From Metallyticus violacea (Eukaryota > Arthropoda > Insecta > Mantodea > Metallyticidae), in NCBI GenBank assembly GCA_030762175.1, contig CM060838.1:20264501-20328500 (forward strand): DNA of 64,000 bases, read 5' to 3'. The notes under the pieces were generated by a model, which was not told the origin of the DNA, made no database searches, and worked only from the letters and a program-made list of their open reading frames with translations. Both the position numbers and the translations under genes were made by a program. Shown in pieces: positions 1 to 11,625 of this stretch; within the stretch, counting starts at the first letter, position 1, and every line of letters starts with the position of its first letter.

Positions 1-1683
1 CCCCATCACAGTAGAAAGGTTACAATATCGATCCTTAAGTATTCGCATTTTCAGCATCTTCATAACACCCCCCCCCCCGCCTCAACCTACTCGAATACAA
101 AATAAAAATCGTGGATCTTTTGTAATATAAACTACTCATTAAAAGTGTTCGTATAGCTTAAACGGGCAGGCTGTTTAGATATATTGAATTTTTCCTTGCA
201 TTAGTAAAAGCAAAAATGTGAAGAAAGGAAATATCGGCAATCCGATTTAATATCTGAGTGGTTTCCTTGTTAGTAAGATTTATAATAAAACGGTCTCCTG
301 AAGGTCCTTGTTTGTAATTTTTCTTTTCAGACCGTGTAACTCTTTATTAGGTTCTTGCATTAATAATGAAATATCTCATTAGAATGAAGAGACCAGTCTT
401 TTTATAATAACATAAATCTTGAACATTTGGAAGAAAAACGCATTCTAATTTTGCATAGATTTTCTTGCCACTTATTTGCACATAAAGTAGCTTTATTTTT
501 ATGTTTGTGATTTACATTTGTGTAAAATCATAAATTTATAGAGTTTTTAACACAAAGTCGACGATAAATTATTTTCGGACACTAATATTGCCAGGAGCCA
601 AGTGCTCATTAAGGCTGTAAGGGCAAATTAATACGTGGGCTCGCATGTGTGAGCTTTCATTGAAGAATTGAAATATTTCCTTATTTGAAAAAATGAGCTA
701 TCCGCGACCCTACGATCGAAGACCGGTCTACCTTGCGCAAGTACATTAAGGATTACCCAAAAGAGGCAGGAGTCCTGGTCTCAGCCTGTTTTTATTATGT
801 CTGCCCTGTTCTGCGATTTCATAAAACGCGAGACCCAACAGTGAAACCGGGATGCAGACGATATCATTTATACAGTGTTTCTATTGTTAGTTACATTGTA
901 ATATGGAACGATATAGCTATTCTATTCACTGTGATTTAATATTTTTAAAACTCATTCTTAAGTTCCCTCAATCACAGTATGATAGGTTAGTATTTCTTCA
1001 CACTCCTTCCTCTCTCCACCCCTCTATTTATATGTAATTAACACCGTCTGCGTTTTCGTTTAGGGTACATTCTCCCAGATCTGCCTGTGTATTAAACTTC
1101 AGTGTTTATTTTATTGGGTTTATTTGAAAAAGAATCGAAAGTGTGAATAGGTAATTTATTATTTAAAAGCACGTCATATAGGTTTCAATGGATGCATTAA
1201 ATTTTTCAGCTTTCTTATAAGGAAAATAGTCCACTAATTTGGACGTTCTATGCTTCACACAATAAGTCAAAATTTAACATTGCGTAGAGCCTAAAGAAAA
1301 CGAATTTCCATTTAATATATACAGAATTAAGAAAGTTTCAGTAATCGCTATGCATCCAGGGTAGGGGATATTACGAGTAAAGTGCCATGCGTTAACTGGA
1401 AAGAGATACAGACATTCCAGTCGTGAAGCATTCTTGTGCGAGTAGATTGTGTTCAAGGTGGGGCACTGATAAGGAACGATTACAATAGAGAGTTAATTCA
1501 CGGAAGCAACTTAATGTCACTGGATAATTGCTAGCAAGCGCCTGGGCAGACACGAAGCCCATTGTTTCTTCGCGATCTGGGCGCCACAGACAATAGGTGC
1601 AAGCCCTCGGTAGAACAAGTTTGATTCATGTCCCTATCTCCCACTGTTGCTTACTGCATTGCTCCTTGATTTAAATACAAAAG

Positions 1684-1790
1684 TAACATGACATATCAGT
1701 TTTTTGTACTGCGTGTAAGTGCCCGTGAGCTTTGATGGACAATCGCACAACCGTAGTGCAAGGGGTGTGTTCAAGGATATGTTCTGTTAA
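1684..1790 (+). repeat. Repeat E, copy 1
   Basis: About 110 bp is shared with 8648-8760. Both copies contain gcagttttttg or cagttttttgtactg, a gatagacaa/gatggacaa block, an accgcac/atcgcac block with a tagta/tagtg step, and the nearly identical gtgtgttcaaggatatgtt ending. The element type is unknown; no tRNA-like head, terminal repeat or coding motif was seen. Confidence 0.6.
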
Positions 1791-4134
1791 ACATCGCGCA
1801 TTGTCTTTCATTTTTTGGTTGACAATTATAGCATTGAACTGCAGTTTAAGCCCTTTTAAGAACCGCATAAACACGGCCTATTTTTATTATTGATATTTTG
1901 TTATAGTTATTAAAAGCTTTAATGCAAAAAACTAGTAAATAAAATACGATTTTCAAAATTTATAAAACTTTTCGACATTATAGCTATACAATAAAATATA
2001 AGCTAAGAAAAATTCAGGCAACTGAGGCCATAAAGATCAACTGTTTAATTAGCTCGAATTGTTTATAGATATGTGTCATTATAGCATGGAATAATTTAGA
2101 AAAAGTATCACCATAATAATATCTTCTACTACATCTACAATATAAAATAGCAGAGTTTGCTTTATAGATCCTTGCATGAAAAAATAATTCGTTTAAATTT
2201 ACAAGTGGTTAAACATTGCAGGAAGAAGCAAACACAATGACTCTTATCTGCAAGTACGAAATAACTCTGTACAAAAGTTTTCTTGCTGATAAGGGAACTC
2301 CAATCGCTCGACTGATCTAAGATAATTGATTATCGATAAAAAATGTGGCGATGACGGTTTCACTAGCTTTTTCGTGTCCTACGAGATATTACTACTTAAA
2401 AGTTACATGAATATGTCCTAGGCGCAAGGTTCTGAAAAACGAACAAGAAACAAACCAAGCAGCTATGACCAAACACTGTCACTAACCTCTTAGCGCTACA
2501 TTTGATTTCATTACACGTGTGCATTGTACAGTTCTGTTCTGGCTATTCAACTGCAATATGTACTTTCTGACATCAGTAATAAGCATAGATCGACTGATTC
2601 TGCTGCTTATGACGTATGCGTATTTCAAGATAACCGCTCGCGTCATTAGCCTATCTTCGTGTACATCACATGCACACTTCCTCTTCTCTGCTGGCTACGC
2701 CGCTGCTAACTTTCAATGTTTGATAGACCTGACCTTGAGATAGCTGATCTAGGATTTCGCTAGAGGCCTCACTACGCGACGTTGGTCACAATATTAATAA
2801 TTAGAAATATTTTGACTGCATGCCTAGAGCGCTAATGACATTTCGTTTTTATTTTTCTCAAGACGTGCTGTTTTGTATTATATTTAAAGTATTTGAGAGT
2901 CTATGGCATATAAGGTTTGGTGCATCGAACATTTTTGCTGCAGATAAAGTGTTTGTTCTTCCCATTTTCTGTTAAAATATTATAATGTGACGTAATGTTC
3001 GTATATGCGTTTGTAAATAGATTTTCTGGACTTGATGGTTCATATTCACTTGTATATGAGCCCAGTTTAGTTTATTGTCAATGTCTAATATATGACACAC
3101 GCAATATAAACAACACTTTTATATTTGTGTAAAATATCACTCGCAAATTAATATCTTAAGTTCCATCTGCATTAATATAACCTTTTCAAATTATTTCAAA
3201 ATATAACACACAACAGGAACAGCGTTAATTTAATTTTAGATTAAAATGTTTCCAATTTTGTTGAATGAAAAATTTGAAAGCACCAGAGAAGGGAAACTAT
3301 ACGGATATTTAACAACTAAATAAACTTAGCAATAAAGTTAACGAAATCTATGCCATTTTTATGCACTTTCAGAAGTAATGCCGTTTAATAAAATATTTCT
3401 GCTGTTCTAGTTTGTCATTTTATCCAGCAAAGGTTCCTTTCCGAGGGCAACTAACTCACATTTGTATTTTCAAATTATTATTTGTGGAAAATAACCGGAA
3501 TGGAGGGGAACGCGAGGGTCAGCGCTGCCGGAAGTTAGTCTGGGTGGTGGGTAGGGTGGAAAATCGTGCACCAACTGAGTTGGAACCGTCTGTATACTAA
3601 TCCACCTGCTGCTGCATCCCTCCCTCCACCCCGTGCTAAATGTAATGGACGACCTCTCCATTCGACAGGTTGCTTCTGTACAGTCCGTTCCACAATGTAC
3701 AGCTGTAGTAAACATTTCCAGAGTGATCGAGTCTGATGTGCTGGTTCTTCTATTGTTCATTTCCTCTGTCTCCTAACAGTACAGCTCTTGTTTGACGTCA
3801 ATTTAACTTCGTTGAAAGCTTTGGAGACATTTTTAACAATAACTGTGCTCACTTCACAGATTAGTATCTATGTTCGGTCCTTTGATAATTCATAATTAAA
3901 TTTCTGTTGCTTTAACTCTGCTATCAATGTAAATGTTATCCCTCTACCTTCAATGTTACTTTATCTACAATTTTCTAGTGCTCGCAAGGTTAAATGGATG
4001 AACTTTTGTGCATATTTAACACACTCTCCACGTCTTAAGAAGAAATATCTGTAAAACAAGTAATTGCGACTTCAAAACTTTTAAATGTTTTACTTCCGGT
4101 TATTCCTACCCTACTGACAGCAACCATAGAGATA
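1791..4134. other. Unassigned AT-rich intronic sequence
   Basis: No gene or recognised repeat was found. The short open frame at 2519-2743 has no family resemblance and no splice context. A two-strand open stretch around 3470-3760 likewise shows no recognisable motif. Confidence 0.4.
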
Positions 4135-4401
4135 GCCACGGGTCGCCGAGGTCGTTAAGACGCGGACTTGTGAGCGGGAGGTCTGGGGGTTGGAATCCCT
4201 CCAGGACCGTTCTCCCTGGCTGAGGTTTTGCAGGTTTTCCTCAGTCCTCATAAATGGCAAATGCCCCGGAGGTACCCTAAACTTAGGCCTGGAACGTTTC
4301 CTTCCTTTAAAAAATCCTTACCCAATTTATCATTTCACCTCATGAATCATCAGTTTCCACTGCCTGTGGTGCCTCAGCAGTAAAAACGGGCATTAAAAAA
4401 A
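4135..4401 (+). repeat. SINE-A copy, near full length
   Basis: It begins with the tRNA-like head gccacgggtcgccgaggtcg (A box) and a degraded B box (gggttggaatccc). It continues through the core (ggttttcctcagtcctcat, aaatgccccggaggtac) to the cgggcattaaaaaaa tail. Imperfect target duplications (aaccataga before, aactataga after) flank it. Confidence 0.85.
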
Positions 4402-6705
4402 GTAACTATAGAATCTGCTGTTGAGAGTTTAATCTGAACATCCCAAATAGGCTGACTTTCGTCCAACAGGTTAGGCTGTGTACCTTCATTAATGTTAATG
4501 ACTGATACTTTCATAAACCGCTAGTGTAGTTGTTGTCAAGAAAACAGCCCGTTCAAATCTAAAGCGTGGTATATACTTGTCACAAGATTGTAAAAAGTGT
4601 ATAGCCTGAATAGTGTCACGGAAATAGGATAGGGAAGATTAATTAACAGTTACAGTACATTAGATATTATATATATATAAATTGTTTGTCAATTATTCAA
4701 TACGCCGAATGAGATAAATGCTTGCTTCTTTCCGCAGTGACTGTGCACACTATAAAATAGTATTACGTGGGCAGTTGTTTACTGTTCGCCACTTGTAAAG
4801 TAAGCTGAAAAGGATAATAGATAATGGTGTATCCAAGTGTTGTTTGCTAATATACTATACCGTTCTACCTTTCAAGTGTCATAATATTAAGATCTAAGTA
4901 CCAATATGAAGTCAAGTCCTTACAGTCAATCATACTCTCTATTACACTTTGAGATTAGCGAAAAATTATATTTGATAATTGGTGTTGTAAGTATCTAATT
5001 TAATGGGGGTTCAATAATTAAATAACAGTAACATGTTTGGGCTGCTAAAAGTTTTAGATAGCTCGTAAAACTTAGACGGTGCATATGTCATTTTTGGAAC
5101 GTTAAATTATTCCATAACAATAAATTAAATACAAAGTATTTATTTGCCATAGTGGTACAAATTTCTTCTTTCATTTCCAAGTACTTTGGCGTCTACTGTT
5201 AGAATTTAGCATCCGTTTATGCAGCTCTCTTCGCGATTACCACATTGTCTAACAACGGAATTGTTTTTCGCTTCTACCGGGTGAAAGGATTTTCATATAC
5301 TGTTCAACGATACATAAGCTTAAAAATAAATTATAGAAAACTAAAAAAAAAGTTCACATAAAAAGGTATCTTTCTTTTTATATTTATCATATAAAAGCGT
5401 TCAATGGTACTGAGTTTTCCGACGGCATTCACTGTCGATTCAAAAAGATTTATACACGTTTTTCGGTTGTTTTGCTTAGTTTTTATTTTTTATCTGTTTG
5501 TTCATAACTAGTTCGGAAACAAAAATACTGAAAAATAAGTAAAAACAGTAGCAAGGAAAATGGGCACATTATTGACACGATATTTCGTATAGCTAAGTAT
5601 CTATCCTTCTTCACAGTGTTCAGCTCGCATTTTGAATACCAGACACAACGTATATTTTCCTTGTTACTGTTTTTAGGTGTACTTCACAATATTTCAACAA
5701 TGTTGGAAATATTTTTGAACAATAACCTTAATTAAGTGTAATCTAAGGCAAATATAGATTATAAAGCTTTAAAAGAGAAGAAAAACAGCAGGAATGGTAC
5801 AAGAATTCCAATTATATTGTCAGCAGTACAGTTTTCCTGGGTCATTTAAAATATTTTATAATATAGCAGACAGTTTCAAACGTGTTGATGTTACAGATTT
5901 AATTTTGAACCATCTTTACAATTGAGCAATTTATATCAACAGCTCATCCTTAAGCTAAAATGTGCTCCTTTCGACCGTTTTCAAATCAAGCATAAAATAT
6001 AAGACGTTAGCTTGAATATATTTGAAAGAATGCCTGAAATTGATAGGGACTGCCTTAATTTTTTCTTAGGGACTATTACTAGTACTTTTATATCTATTAA
6101 TAAACTTGTAACAGCATATGATATAGAATATGTTTAACTCACACAACCTTATTACTATATTTTTATAAGGACAACAATGCAATTAATTTTAGGAGGAAAA
6201 TCAGATATTTCATACTCAGAACATGGTGAACATCTGTATACAAATTGTTTAAGCATATAAAACATTTCAAAAGTTTACCGGGAAAAAATTGGAGAATCAA
6301 CCAAAAGGAAAGCATCTTGGCATTAGTTTCTCTTTGATCTCGCCATGAATATTTGAAAATAAGAGCATAACGCAAACATCACCCAGCTTAGTCCCATGAA
6401 GTTATTGTAAATAATTAACTCAACTCAACATAAGGGCATACTTTTTAGGTGAACTACAGTGGACCCCACATAGCTCACCTGTACAGCAAATAAACTTCAT
6501 ACGCATACAATCTGTTCCTTGTATACGTGGGGCCCTATTCACAATGAAAATTAAAAGTAATCTTAATAAAATAAGACGTAACACGTAAATTTAATAGCAT
6601 GTAGGCATTCACAATGAAGACGCAAACGTATGCTTTGCAGTAACTAATTTGCTTGGAGTAATATGAGCAAGGATTGCTTTCGTATAATGCAAAAAATTAA
6701 TCTTT
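4402..6705. other. Unassigned AT-rich intronic sequence
   Basis: Nothing supportable as a gene, and no repeat shared with the rest of the window was recognised. A short (AT) run lies near 4669-4680. Confidence 0.4.
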
Positions 6706-6719
6706 TGTCCCTTAAAGCC

Positions 6720-6950
6720 GTCGGTCCTGGTAGTGTAGTGGTTACCATACTTGCCTCCTAAACCCAAGATCGCGGGTTCCAACCCGGCCAGGACCGATGG
6801 ATTTTTTCGGGGCGTAAAAATCCTAAGTATGGCTTCCTTCGGAAAGGAAGTAAAGCCGTGGATCCCGTGTCTACATTTACGGCACGAAAAAGAACTTCAA
6901 GTCTGAAAGAGAGGCCTCTGAGCAAAATTTGCCAGTCGTTTCACGCCCCC
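6720..6950 (+). repeat. SINE-B outer copy, 5' part
   Basis: The tRNA-like head starts ggtcctggtagtgtagtgg and has the B box gggttccaaccc; its ends pair (ggtcctgg with ccaggacc). The body cctaagtatggcttccttcg follows. The copy is interrupted at tttcacgccc and resumes at 7569. Confidence 0.92.
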
Positions 6951-7558
6951 TCCTTTTTTTTTTTTTGATTGATTTATTTATGGACGCTCTTTAACATCTC
7001 AGGTCATCAGCGTCCGACCGCCACAGGTGGCCGAGGTCGTTAAGGCGCGGACTTGTGAGCGGGAGGTCTGGGGTTCGAATCCCACCAGGACCGTCCTCCC
7101 TGACCTGGGTTTTTTCCAGGTTTTCCTCATTCTTCATAACTGGCAAATGCCGGGGAGGTACCTAAAACTTAGGCCTGGAATGTTTCCTTCCTTAAAAAAT
7201 ATCCTTTCTTAATATATCATTTCATCTCATGTATCATCAGTGTCCACCGCCTGTGGTGCCTCTGTAGTAAAAACGGGCGTTAAACCCTACTCAAAAAAAA
7301 AAAAAAATCATCAGCGTCCCATTCAACTCAGGGCGTGAAACGGCCGACAAATTTTGCTCAGAGGCCTCTCTTTCAGGCTTGAGGTTCTTTTTCGTGCTGC
7401 AAATGTACGACACGGAACCCACGGCTTTACTTCCCTTCCGAAGGAAGCCATACTTAGGTTTTTTACGCCCGAAAAAATCCATCGGTCCTGACCGGGTTCG
7501 AACCCGCGTTTTGGGTTTAGGAGGCAAGTATGGTAACCACTACACCACCAGGACCGAC
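6951..7558 (-). repeat. SINE-B inner copy, split by SINE-A
   Basis: A reversed SINE-B has its A-rich tail read as poly-T at about 6953-6966 and its tRNA-like head at about 7480-7558. It inserted into the outer SINE-B and left a 10-bp duplication. SINE-A occupies 7016-7307 inside it. Its tail reads gattgatttatttatggacg, a variant shared only with the copy at 31602. Confidence 0.92.
7016..7307 (+). repeat. SINE-A copy, full length, innermost of the nest
   Basis: The head reads gccacaggtggccgaggtcg and the B box gggttcgaatccc. The core is complete and the tail runs cgggcgttaaaccctactc into about 15 A. A perfect 12-bp duplication of SINE-B sequence flanks it. Confidence 0.93.
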
Positions 7559-7568
7559 TTTCACGCCC

Positions 7569-7635
7569 TGAGTTGAATGGGACGCTGATGACCGGAGCTG
7601 TTAAAGAGCGTCCATAAATAAATCATTAAAAAAAA
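7569..7635 (+). repeat. SINE-B outer copy, 3' part
   Basis: This is the continuation of the element begun at 6720. It reads tgagttgaatgggacgctga and then gagcgtccataaataaatc, ending in an A tail that abuts the 14-bp target duplication. Confidence 0.9.
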
Positions 7636-7649
7636 TGTCCCTTAAAGCC

Positions 7650-8647
7650 ATTCTACACTGCCACTGCTCTTCAGCTCTCTCTACCATAGAGCTCTACAAA
7701 CAGAGCTGTGTTCTGATTGGCTGATTTCTTAAGTTTAAGTTAGATGTAGACGCAAAACCTTCGACCTCGCAAGTTTCTAAGTTTAGGTCTAATTGTACGT
7801 TTATTTTTATGTGTACACGATTCATTATACGGTTCCATTACGATACACAGCATGTAGTTTTTACTTTTAATGTTCATTGGGAATGGGGCCTAAGCTTCCA
7901 CGACCTATTCACCACGTTGTTAGGGTAGGAGATGCAAGAAAACCCTGTGATGAGTACTGCACCTCAATACAAACGAGCTGAAGAAGTTGCCTATAAGGCG
8001 GGGCGAGAGACATAACCTACACTTTGATTTACTTAAATGTTTATTTTTTCCAGAGGGGGTGATAGGTCCTTTTCTGTGAACTAAAAACTAAGGACCTAAA
8101 AATATTAGCATTAAATTATATTTATTAAACTCTCTGTGCAACAACCCACCTTTAGTTCATAGCTATAGATCACTTTTTCTGCTCTTTTTATGTAATATCA
8201 TTTTTAACGCTTCATGCAAAACCCTTATCTTATAGGCATGAATTGAATAAGTAATTTATTATTTATGTTGCAGTTATTATTTGTAATTATATTTTTAAGG
8301 TTCTTAGAAACTACAGTTAATGCAATAATACGCCATTTTTATGAACTTATGTATATGCATGTAATATTACAGAAGATATTTATTGCATGTTTCAAAAAAA
8401 TCATTTTTCCAAGTTAGGGAGATTTGATATGGAGCACCCTACTCGTGATGACATCTCCTTTGATTACGAAACCGCGTAATAACGGCAGGGGTGCGGAATG
8501 CTCAAATATCTCCCTGCAATACTGCACTCCGTCAGTGATGTCGCAAGAAGGATGCAAGAGACACAGCGGTCATGCTGCAAACCAAGGCCCTCTATGGACT
8601 CTAGTGAAACGAATTATTTACTTTTCAAATAAAATTTCAATGGTAAA
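7650..8647. other. Unassigned intronic sequence
   Basis: No gene or shared repeat was recognised. The open frame at 8424-8651 has no family features. Confidence 0.4.
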
Positions 8648-8760
8648 GTAACTTGGCATAGCAGTTTTTTGCACTGTACATAAGTATCTTTCAGATTTGA
8701 TAGACAACATTCAGAAACAACCGCACAGCTGTAGTACAAGGGTGTGTTCAAGGATATGTT
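8648..8760 (+). repeat. Repeat E, copy 2
   Basis: This is the partner of 1684-1790. The conserved 3' block gtgtgttcaaggatatgtt is identical; the middle carries a small insertion (cattcagaaaca region). Borders are approximate. Confidence 0.6.
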
Positions 8761-9299
8761 TTTATATATGTTACGCCCTGTGCTTTTTTTTATCTATTGC
8801 TTTTATTCATGATTTAACCTTGCTGGCTGCTGCTAATATTTTCTTGTAGAATTATACTGCTTGTAGTTTTACCTTAGTTTCACATAATATAAACCTGGCA
8901 TTTTTATTGATTTTATGTACTAAAAATCGTATATCATAAGATAACAGTAATAAAAACAAAATAAGCAAAAACATTTCTAGGCTAAATTCATATGGAGGCT
9001 TAAACTATAGTTTTGTTTGAAAGGGCTAGAATAAAATAACAGAATATTAAGTCAAACTTGGTAGGTTAAAGTTTGTAGTTGTAACTTGCTGATATTCAAC
9101 TCTTTGACACATGGTACAATACCATCATTACAACATTTATTCCGGCGTTAGTTTGAATCCATTCTTCCCAGCATACTTTTAGTATCATTCATAATTCCAT
9201 CACGTTTTTATTCAGAAAATGGAAGCCATGCACTAGAGGATTTCACCCGTTACTTTCTCATCATAATTTAAATACCAAATCGAAGAATGATAATTTAAT

Positions 9300-9465
9300 T
9301 CTCTCTAAACCCTCATACCGATTCCCTTACTTTTCTTCGTCTTTCATAGTTGTCACTAGTCGTTTCTGGAACTCTCTGCCCCCTCATATCAAGAACTATC
9401 GTTAACAACAGCATTTTAGAATTATTAATTATTTGAAGAATGCAGCGTTTAAAAAGTTCTCGCTT
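9300..9465 (+). pseudogene. Possible LINE reverse-transcriptase tail fragment
   Basis: One reading gives VVTSRFWNSLPPHIKN. This resembles the F/LWNSLP motif near the C-terminus of jockey/CR1/RTE-type reverse transcriptases, which also occurs as NALPRDV in the LINE at 61396. Stops follow at once. The match is short, so this could be chance. Confidence 0.35.
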
Positions 9466-9489
9466 AGATTGTTAATGGCATTAACTGAA

Positions 9490-9633
9490 TAGTTTTTAAC
9501 GCCCGTTTTAACTACCTAGGCACCACAGGTGGTGGACACTGATGATATGAAATGAAATGATAAATTGGGAAAGGATTTTTTTTAAAGAAAGGAAGCGTTC
9601 CAGGCCTATATCTAGGACAACTTTCCGGCATTT
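9490..9633 (-). repeat. SINE-A copy, 3' part, interrupted by SINE-B
   Basis: A reversed SINE-A starts at its tail (gtttttaacgcccgtttt) and runs to ctttccggcattt, where SINE-B(-) interrupts it. It resumes at about 9917. Confidence 0.85.
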
Positions 9634-9916
9634 TTTATTTGGTTTATTTACGGTCATTTTAGGTCATCAACGTCCCTTCAATTCAGGATGTGAAACAGCC
9701 AATAAATTTTGCTCATAGGCCTCTTCTTTCAGACTTGATGTTCTTTATCGTGCCGTAAATATACGACACAGGACTCACGACTTTACTTCCATTCCGAAGG
9801 AAGCCATACTTACGATTTTTTACGCCCGAAAAACTTCATCGCTTCTGGCCGGAATCGAACCCGCGATCTTGGATTTAGGAGGCAAGTGTGGTTGGCACTA
9901 CACCACGAGGACCGAC
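9634..9916 (-). repeat. SINE-B copy inserted in SINE-A
   Basis: A reversed SINE-B runs from its tail (tttggtttatttacgg) to its head, with the B box as cggaatcgaacccgcg and the end aggaccgac. The SINE-A flanks ctttccggcattt and ctgcccagcacattt look like a decayed target duplication, so SINE-B landed in a pre-existing SINE-A. Confidence 0.85.
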
Positions 9917-10036
9917 CCTGCCCAGCACATTTGCCATTTATGAGGACTAAGGAAAATCTGGATAAAACCTCAGTCAGGGGAGACAGTCTTGGTAGTAATC
10001 GAACCCCAGCTCTCCCGCTCACGAGTCTGCGCCTTT
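9917..10036 (-). repeat. SINE-A copy, 5' part
   Basis: This resumes the SINE-A from 9633: catttgccatttatgaggac, then ctcagtcaggggagacag, the B box tcgaacccc and ctcccgctcacgagtctgcg. The last 20 or so bases of the head are replaced by unrelated sequence. Confidence 0.8.
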
Positions 10037-10108
10037 GCATTGTATTTGTGTCGTATTGAAATCGTAATGGTCCCTGGTTAAGTGGAAGAGAGTACGGCCA
10101 AGTAAAAT

Positions 10109-10148
<40 letters not shown>

Positions 10149-10176
10149 CATTATCATCATCATCATCATCATCACA
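10109..10176. repeat. (ATT)n/(ATC)n microsatellite
   Basis: About 14 ATT units are followed by ATC units. The Met/Ile-rich open frame over it on the minus strand is low-complexity, not a gene. Confidence 0.95.
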
Positions 10177-10439
10177 ACTGAATTAGAGTCCAGAATGATT
10201 CTTTTTGTTAGGAAAGATATGCAACAGTCGATATATTTATGTAAGCTATGATAAAAATGTTTTTAAAATATCACACAATGACCTCAGGTTATTTTTAGTA
10301 TAGTTTAACATTAAAAAGTGAAATGTAATAGCCAATGAAATGAATATTATTGGCATAATATGAACTTAAAGGCACAGGTATCTCTTTAGGGAGTATTTCC
10401 AGAACAGGTTGTTTGCATTAAATGTAAGGAAGTCTTTAC

Positions 10440-10750
10440 GCCGCTAAAATAAAAAGAGAGGCATGCAAGAAGCCAAGGCATCTTTCTGCCGAAACCGGTT
10501 CGGACAAAACAAAACACGAGCAAGTGTGACGCATGGCAGCAGAGCTAATGAAAGCTATCCGGGTCCTGTGCCATAAGGAAATTCCTCTGCGTAATTGCGG
10601 CCCTAGAAGGAGGCGCACCTGGAGCCACGATAATGGACGCATTAGCCCCCTTGAGACTTCAAAAAGTAGTCCCTTACCGGAAGTTTGTGATCCTTTTTCT
10701 GTTCCCTGCATTTGTAGCCTACCTCCCTTTAGATGTACTTTTTGACGTGT
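10440..10750. other. GC-richer island with short hydrophobic ORF
   Basis: This roughly 300-bp segment is clearly richer in G+C and CpG than its surroundings. On the plus strand an ATG at 10633 in good context (ataATGG) opens a 61-codon frame starting MDALAPLRLQKVVPYRKF, then a long hydrophobic stretch like a membrane anchor. I do not recognise the protein. There is no convincing donor. It could be a small gene, a first exon of a nested gene, or repeat-derived. Confidence 0.25.
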
Positions 10751-11349
10751 TCGTTGTTGCTTCATTTACTTGCACTGGAGCGATATATTTATATTTTTTA
10801 ACCATCACCATAATCTAGATTCCTGAGGAATTTTTCAGAAAAATAATGGGCCTTTAATGGCGTCTATTCAGTCTCCCTAGTACAATTGGAAAGGTACTTT
10901 GATCCGAAAAGTCAAAAAAGTCAAGATTAACATAATCTAAAGAAACGAGCTGGTCATGTCTACCCCTCAATGGTAGTAATAGCATGTCAAGATTATTAAT
11001 AGTGGCATTGTTTAATATGTGGCGCATCGCTTCTTATTTTATGAAAAAAATATTAAATTGTATTGTAACATCCATTTTCTGAGTCAGGTTAGTTCACTCA
11101 AGGTCGACTATAACAATTCCTTCGGAAACAAAAGCCTGGCGCGAATTAGAATACAGAGAGAGAGATGGTTAGAGTTTAAGGCCTGCCAGAAATGTGCTGT
11201 TGTTTAAACAGGAACTCTGGGCAAATTTCAGGGTCAGCTACACTATATGGTAGCTGCTAAGGCAACTTTGCGTACATGGTAGTGAGTATTCCATCACTTG
11301 TTATAATAGAACAGGAATAAATAGATGCTATAATAATGAATGAAATTCT

Positions 11350-11625
11350 GCCACTGGTGGCCGAGGCATTTATTACACGAACGAGGCCAGGGTTTCGATT
11401 CCTGCCATGACGGTTCTGCCTAACTAATGTTTTTTTTTTCTATTTTTTTCTCAGTCCTCATAAATGATAAGTGCCGGGAAGATGCCCTAAGCTTAGGCCA
11501 TAAAGTTTTTCCATAAAACCTTTTTTTTTTTTTTTTTTTTTTTCCCCCAATTTCTCATTCCAGCTCATGTGTCATCAGTGTCTATGATACTTCAGTAATG
11601 AAAACGAGCGTTAAACACTGTTGAA
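11350..11625 (+). repeat. SINE-A copy, diverged
   Basis: The head gccactggtggccgaggc is retained, but the anticodon region differs and the B box is gtttcgattcc. An expanded T run at about 11521-11543 interrupts the core. The tail reads cgagcgttaaacactgttga. This looks like one of the older copies. Confidence 0.8.

Larger units (their letters stand above)
6706..7649. repeat. Three-level nested SINE locus (A in B in B)
   Basis: The outer SINE-B(+) is bounded by a perfect 14-bp duplication, tgtcccttaaagcc, at 6706-6719 and 7636-7649. It is split by a SINE-B(-) flanked by tttcacgccc (6939-6948 and 7559-7568). That copy is itself split by a SINE-A(+) flanked by tcatcagcgtcc (7004-7015 and 7308-7319). 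The insertion order is therefore unambiguous: outer B, then inner B, then A. Confidence 0.93.

Noticed and set aside
5178..5200. KYFGVY reading as the upstream FERM exon
   Set aside because: A stop follows directly, no donor is present, and surrounding residues do not fit.
6720..6797. Functional tRNA gene
   Set aside because: The tRNA-like head is followed by the SINE-B body and recurs in several copies, so it is a SINE head rather than an independent tRNA gene.
7027..7576. Open frames on both strands with GFLR/KPKYG-type peptides
   Set aside because: They are translations of SINE-A and SINE-B consensus sequence. The same peptides recur at 25275, 31612, 42432, 47111 and 61000 only because the SINEs do.
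9810..10175. 121-codon minus-strand open frame
   Set aside because: It is the reversed SINE-B and SINE-A sequence fused to a translated (ATT)n/(ATC)n microsatellite.
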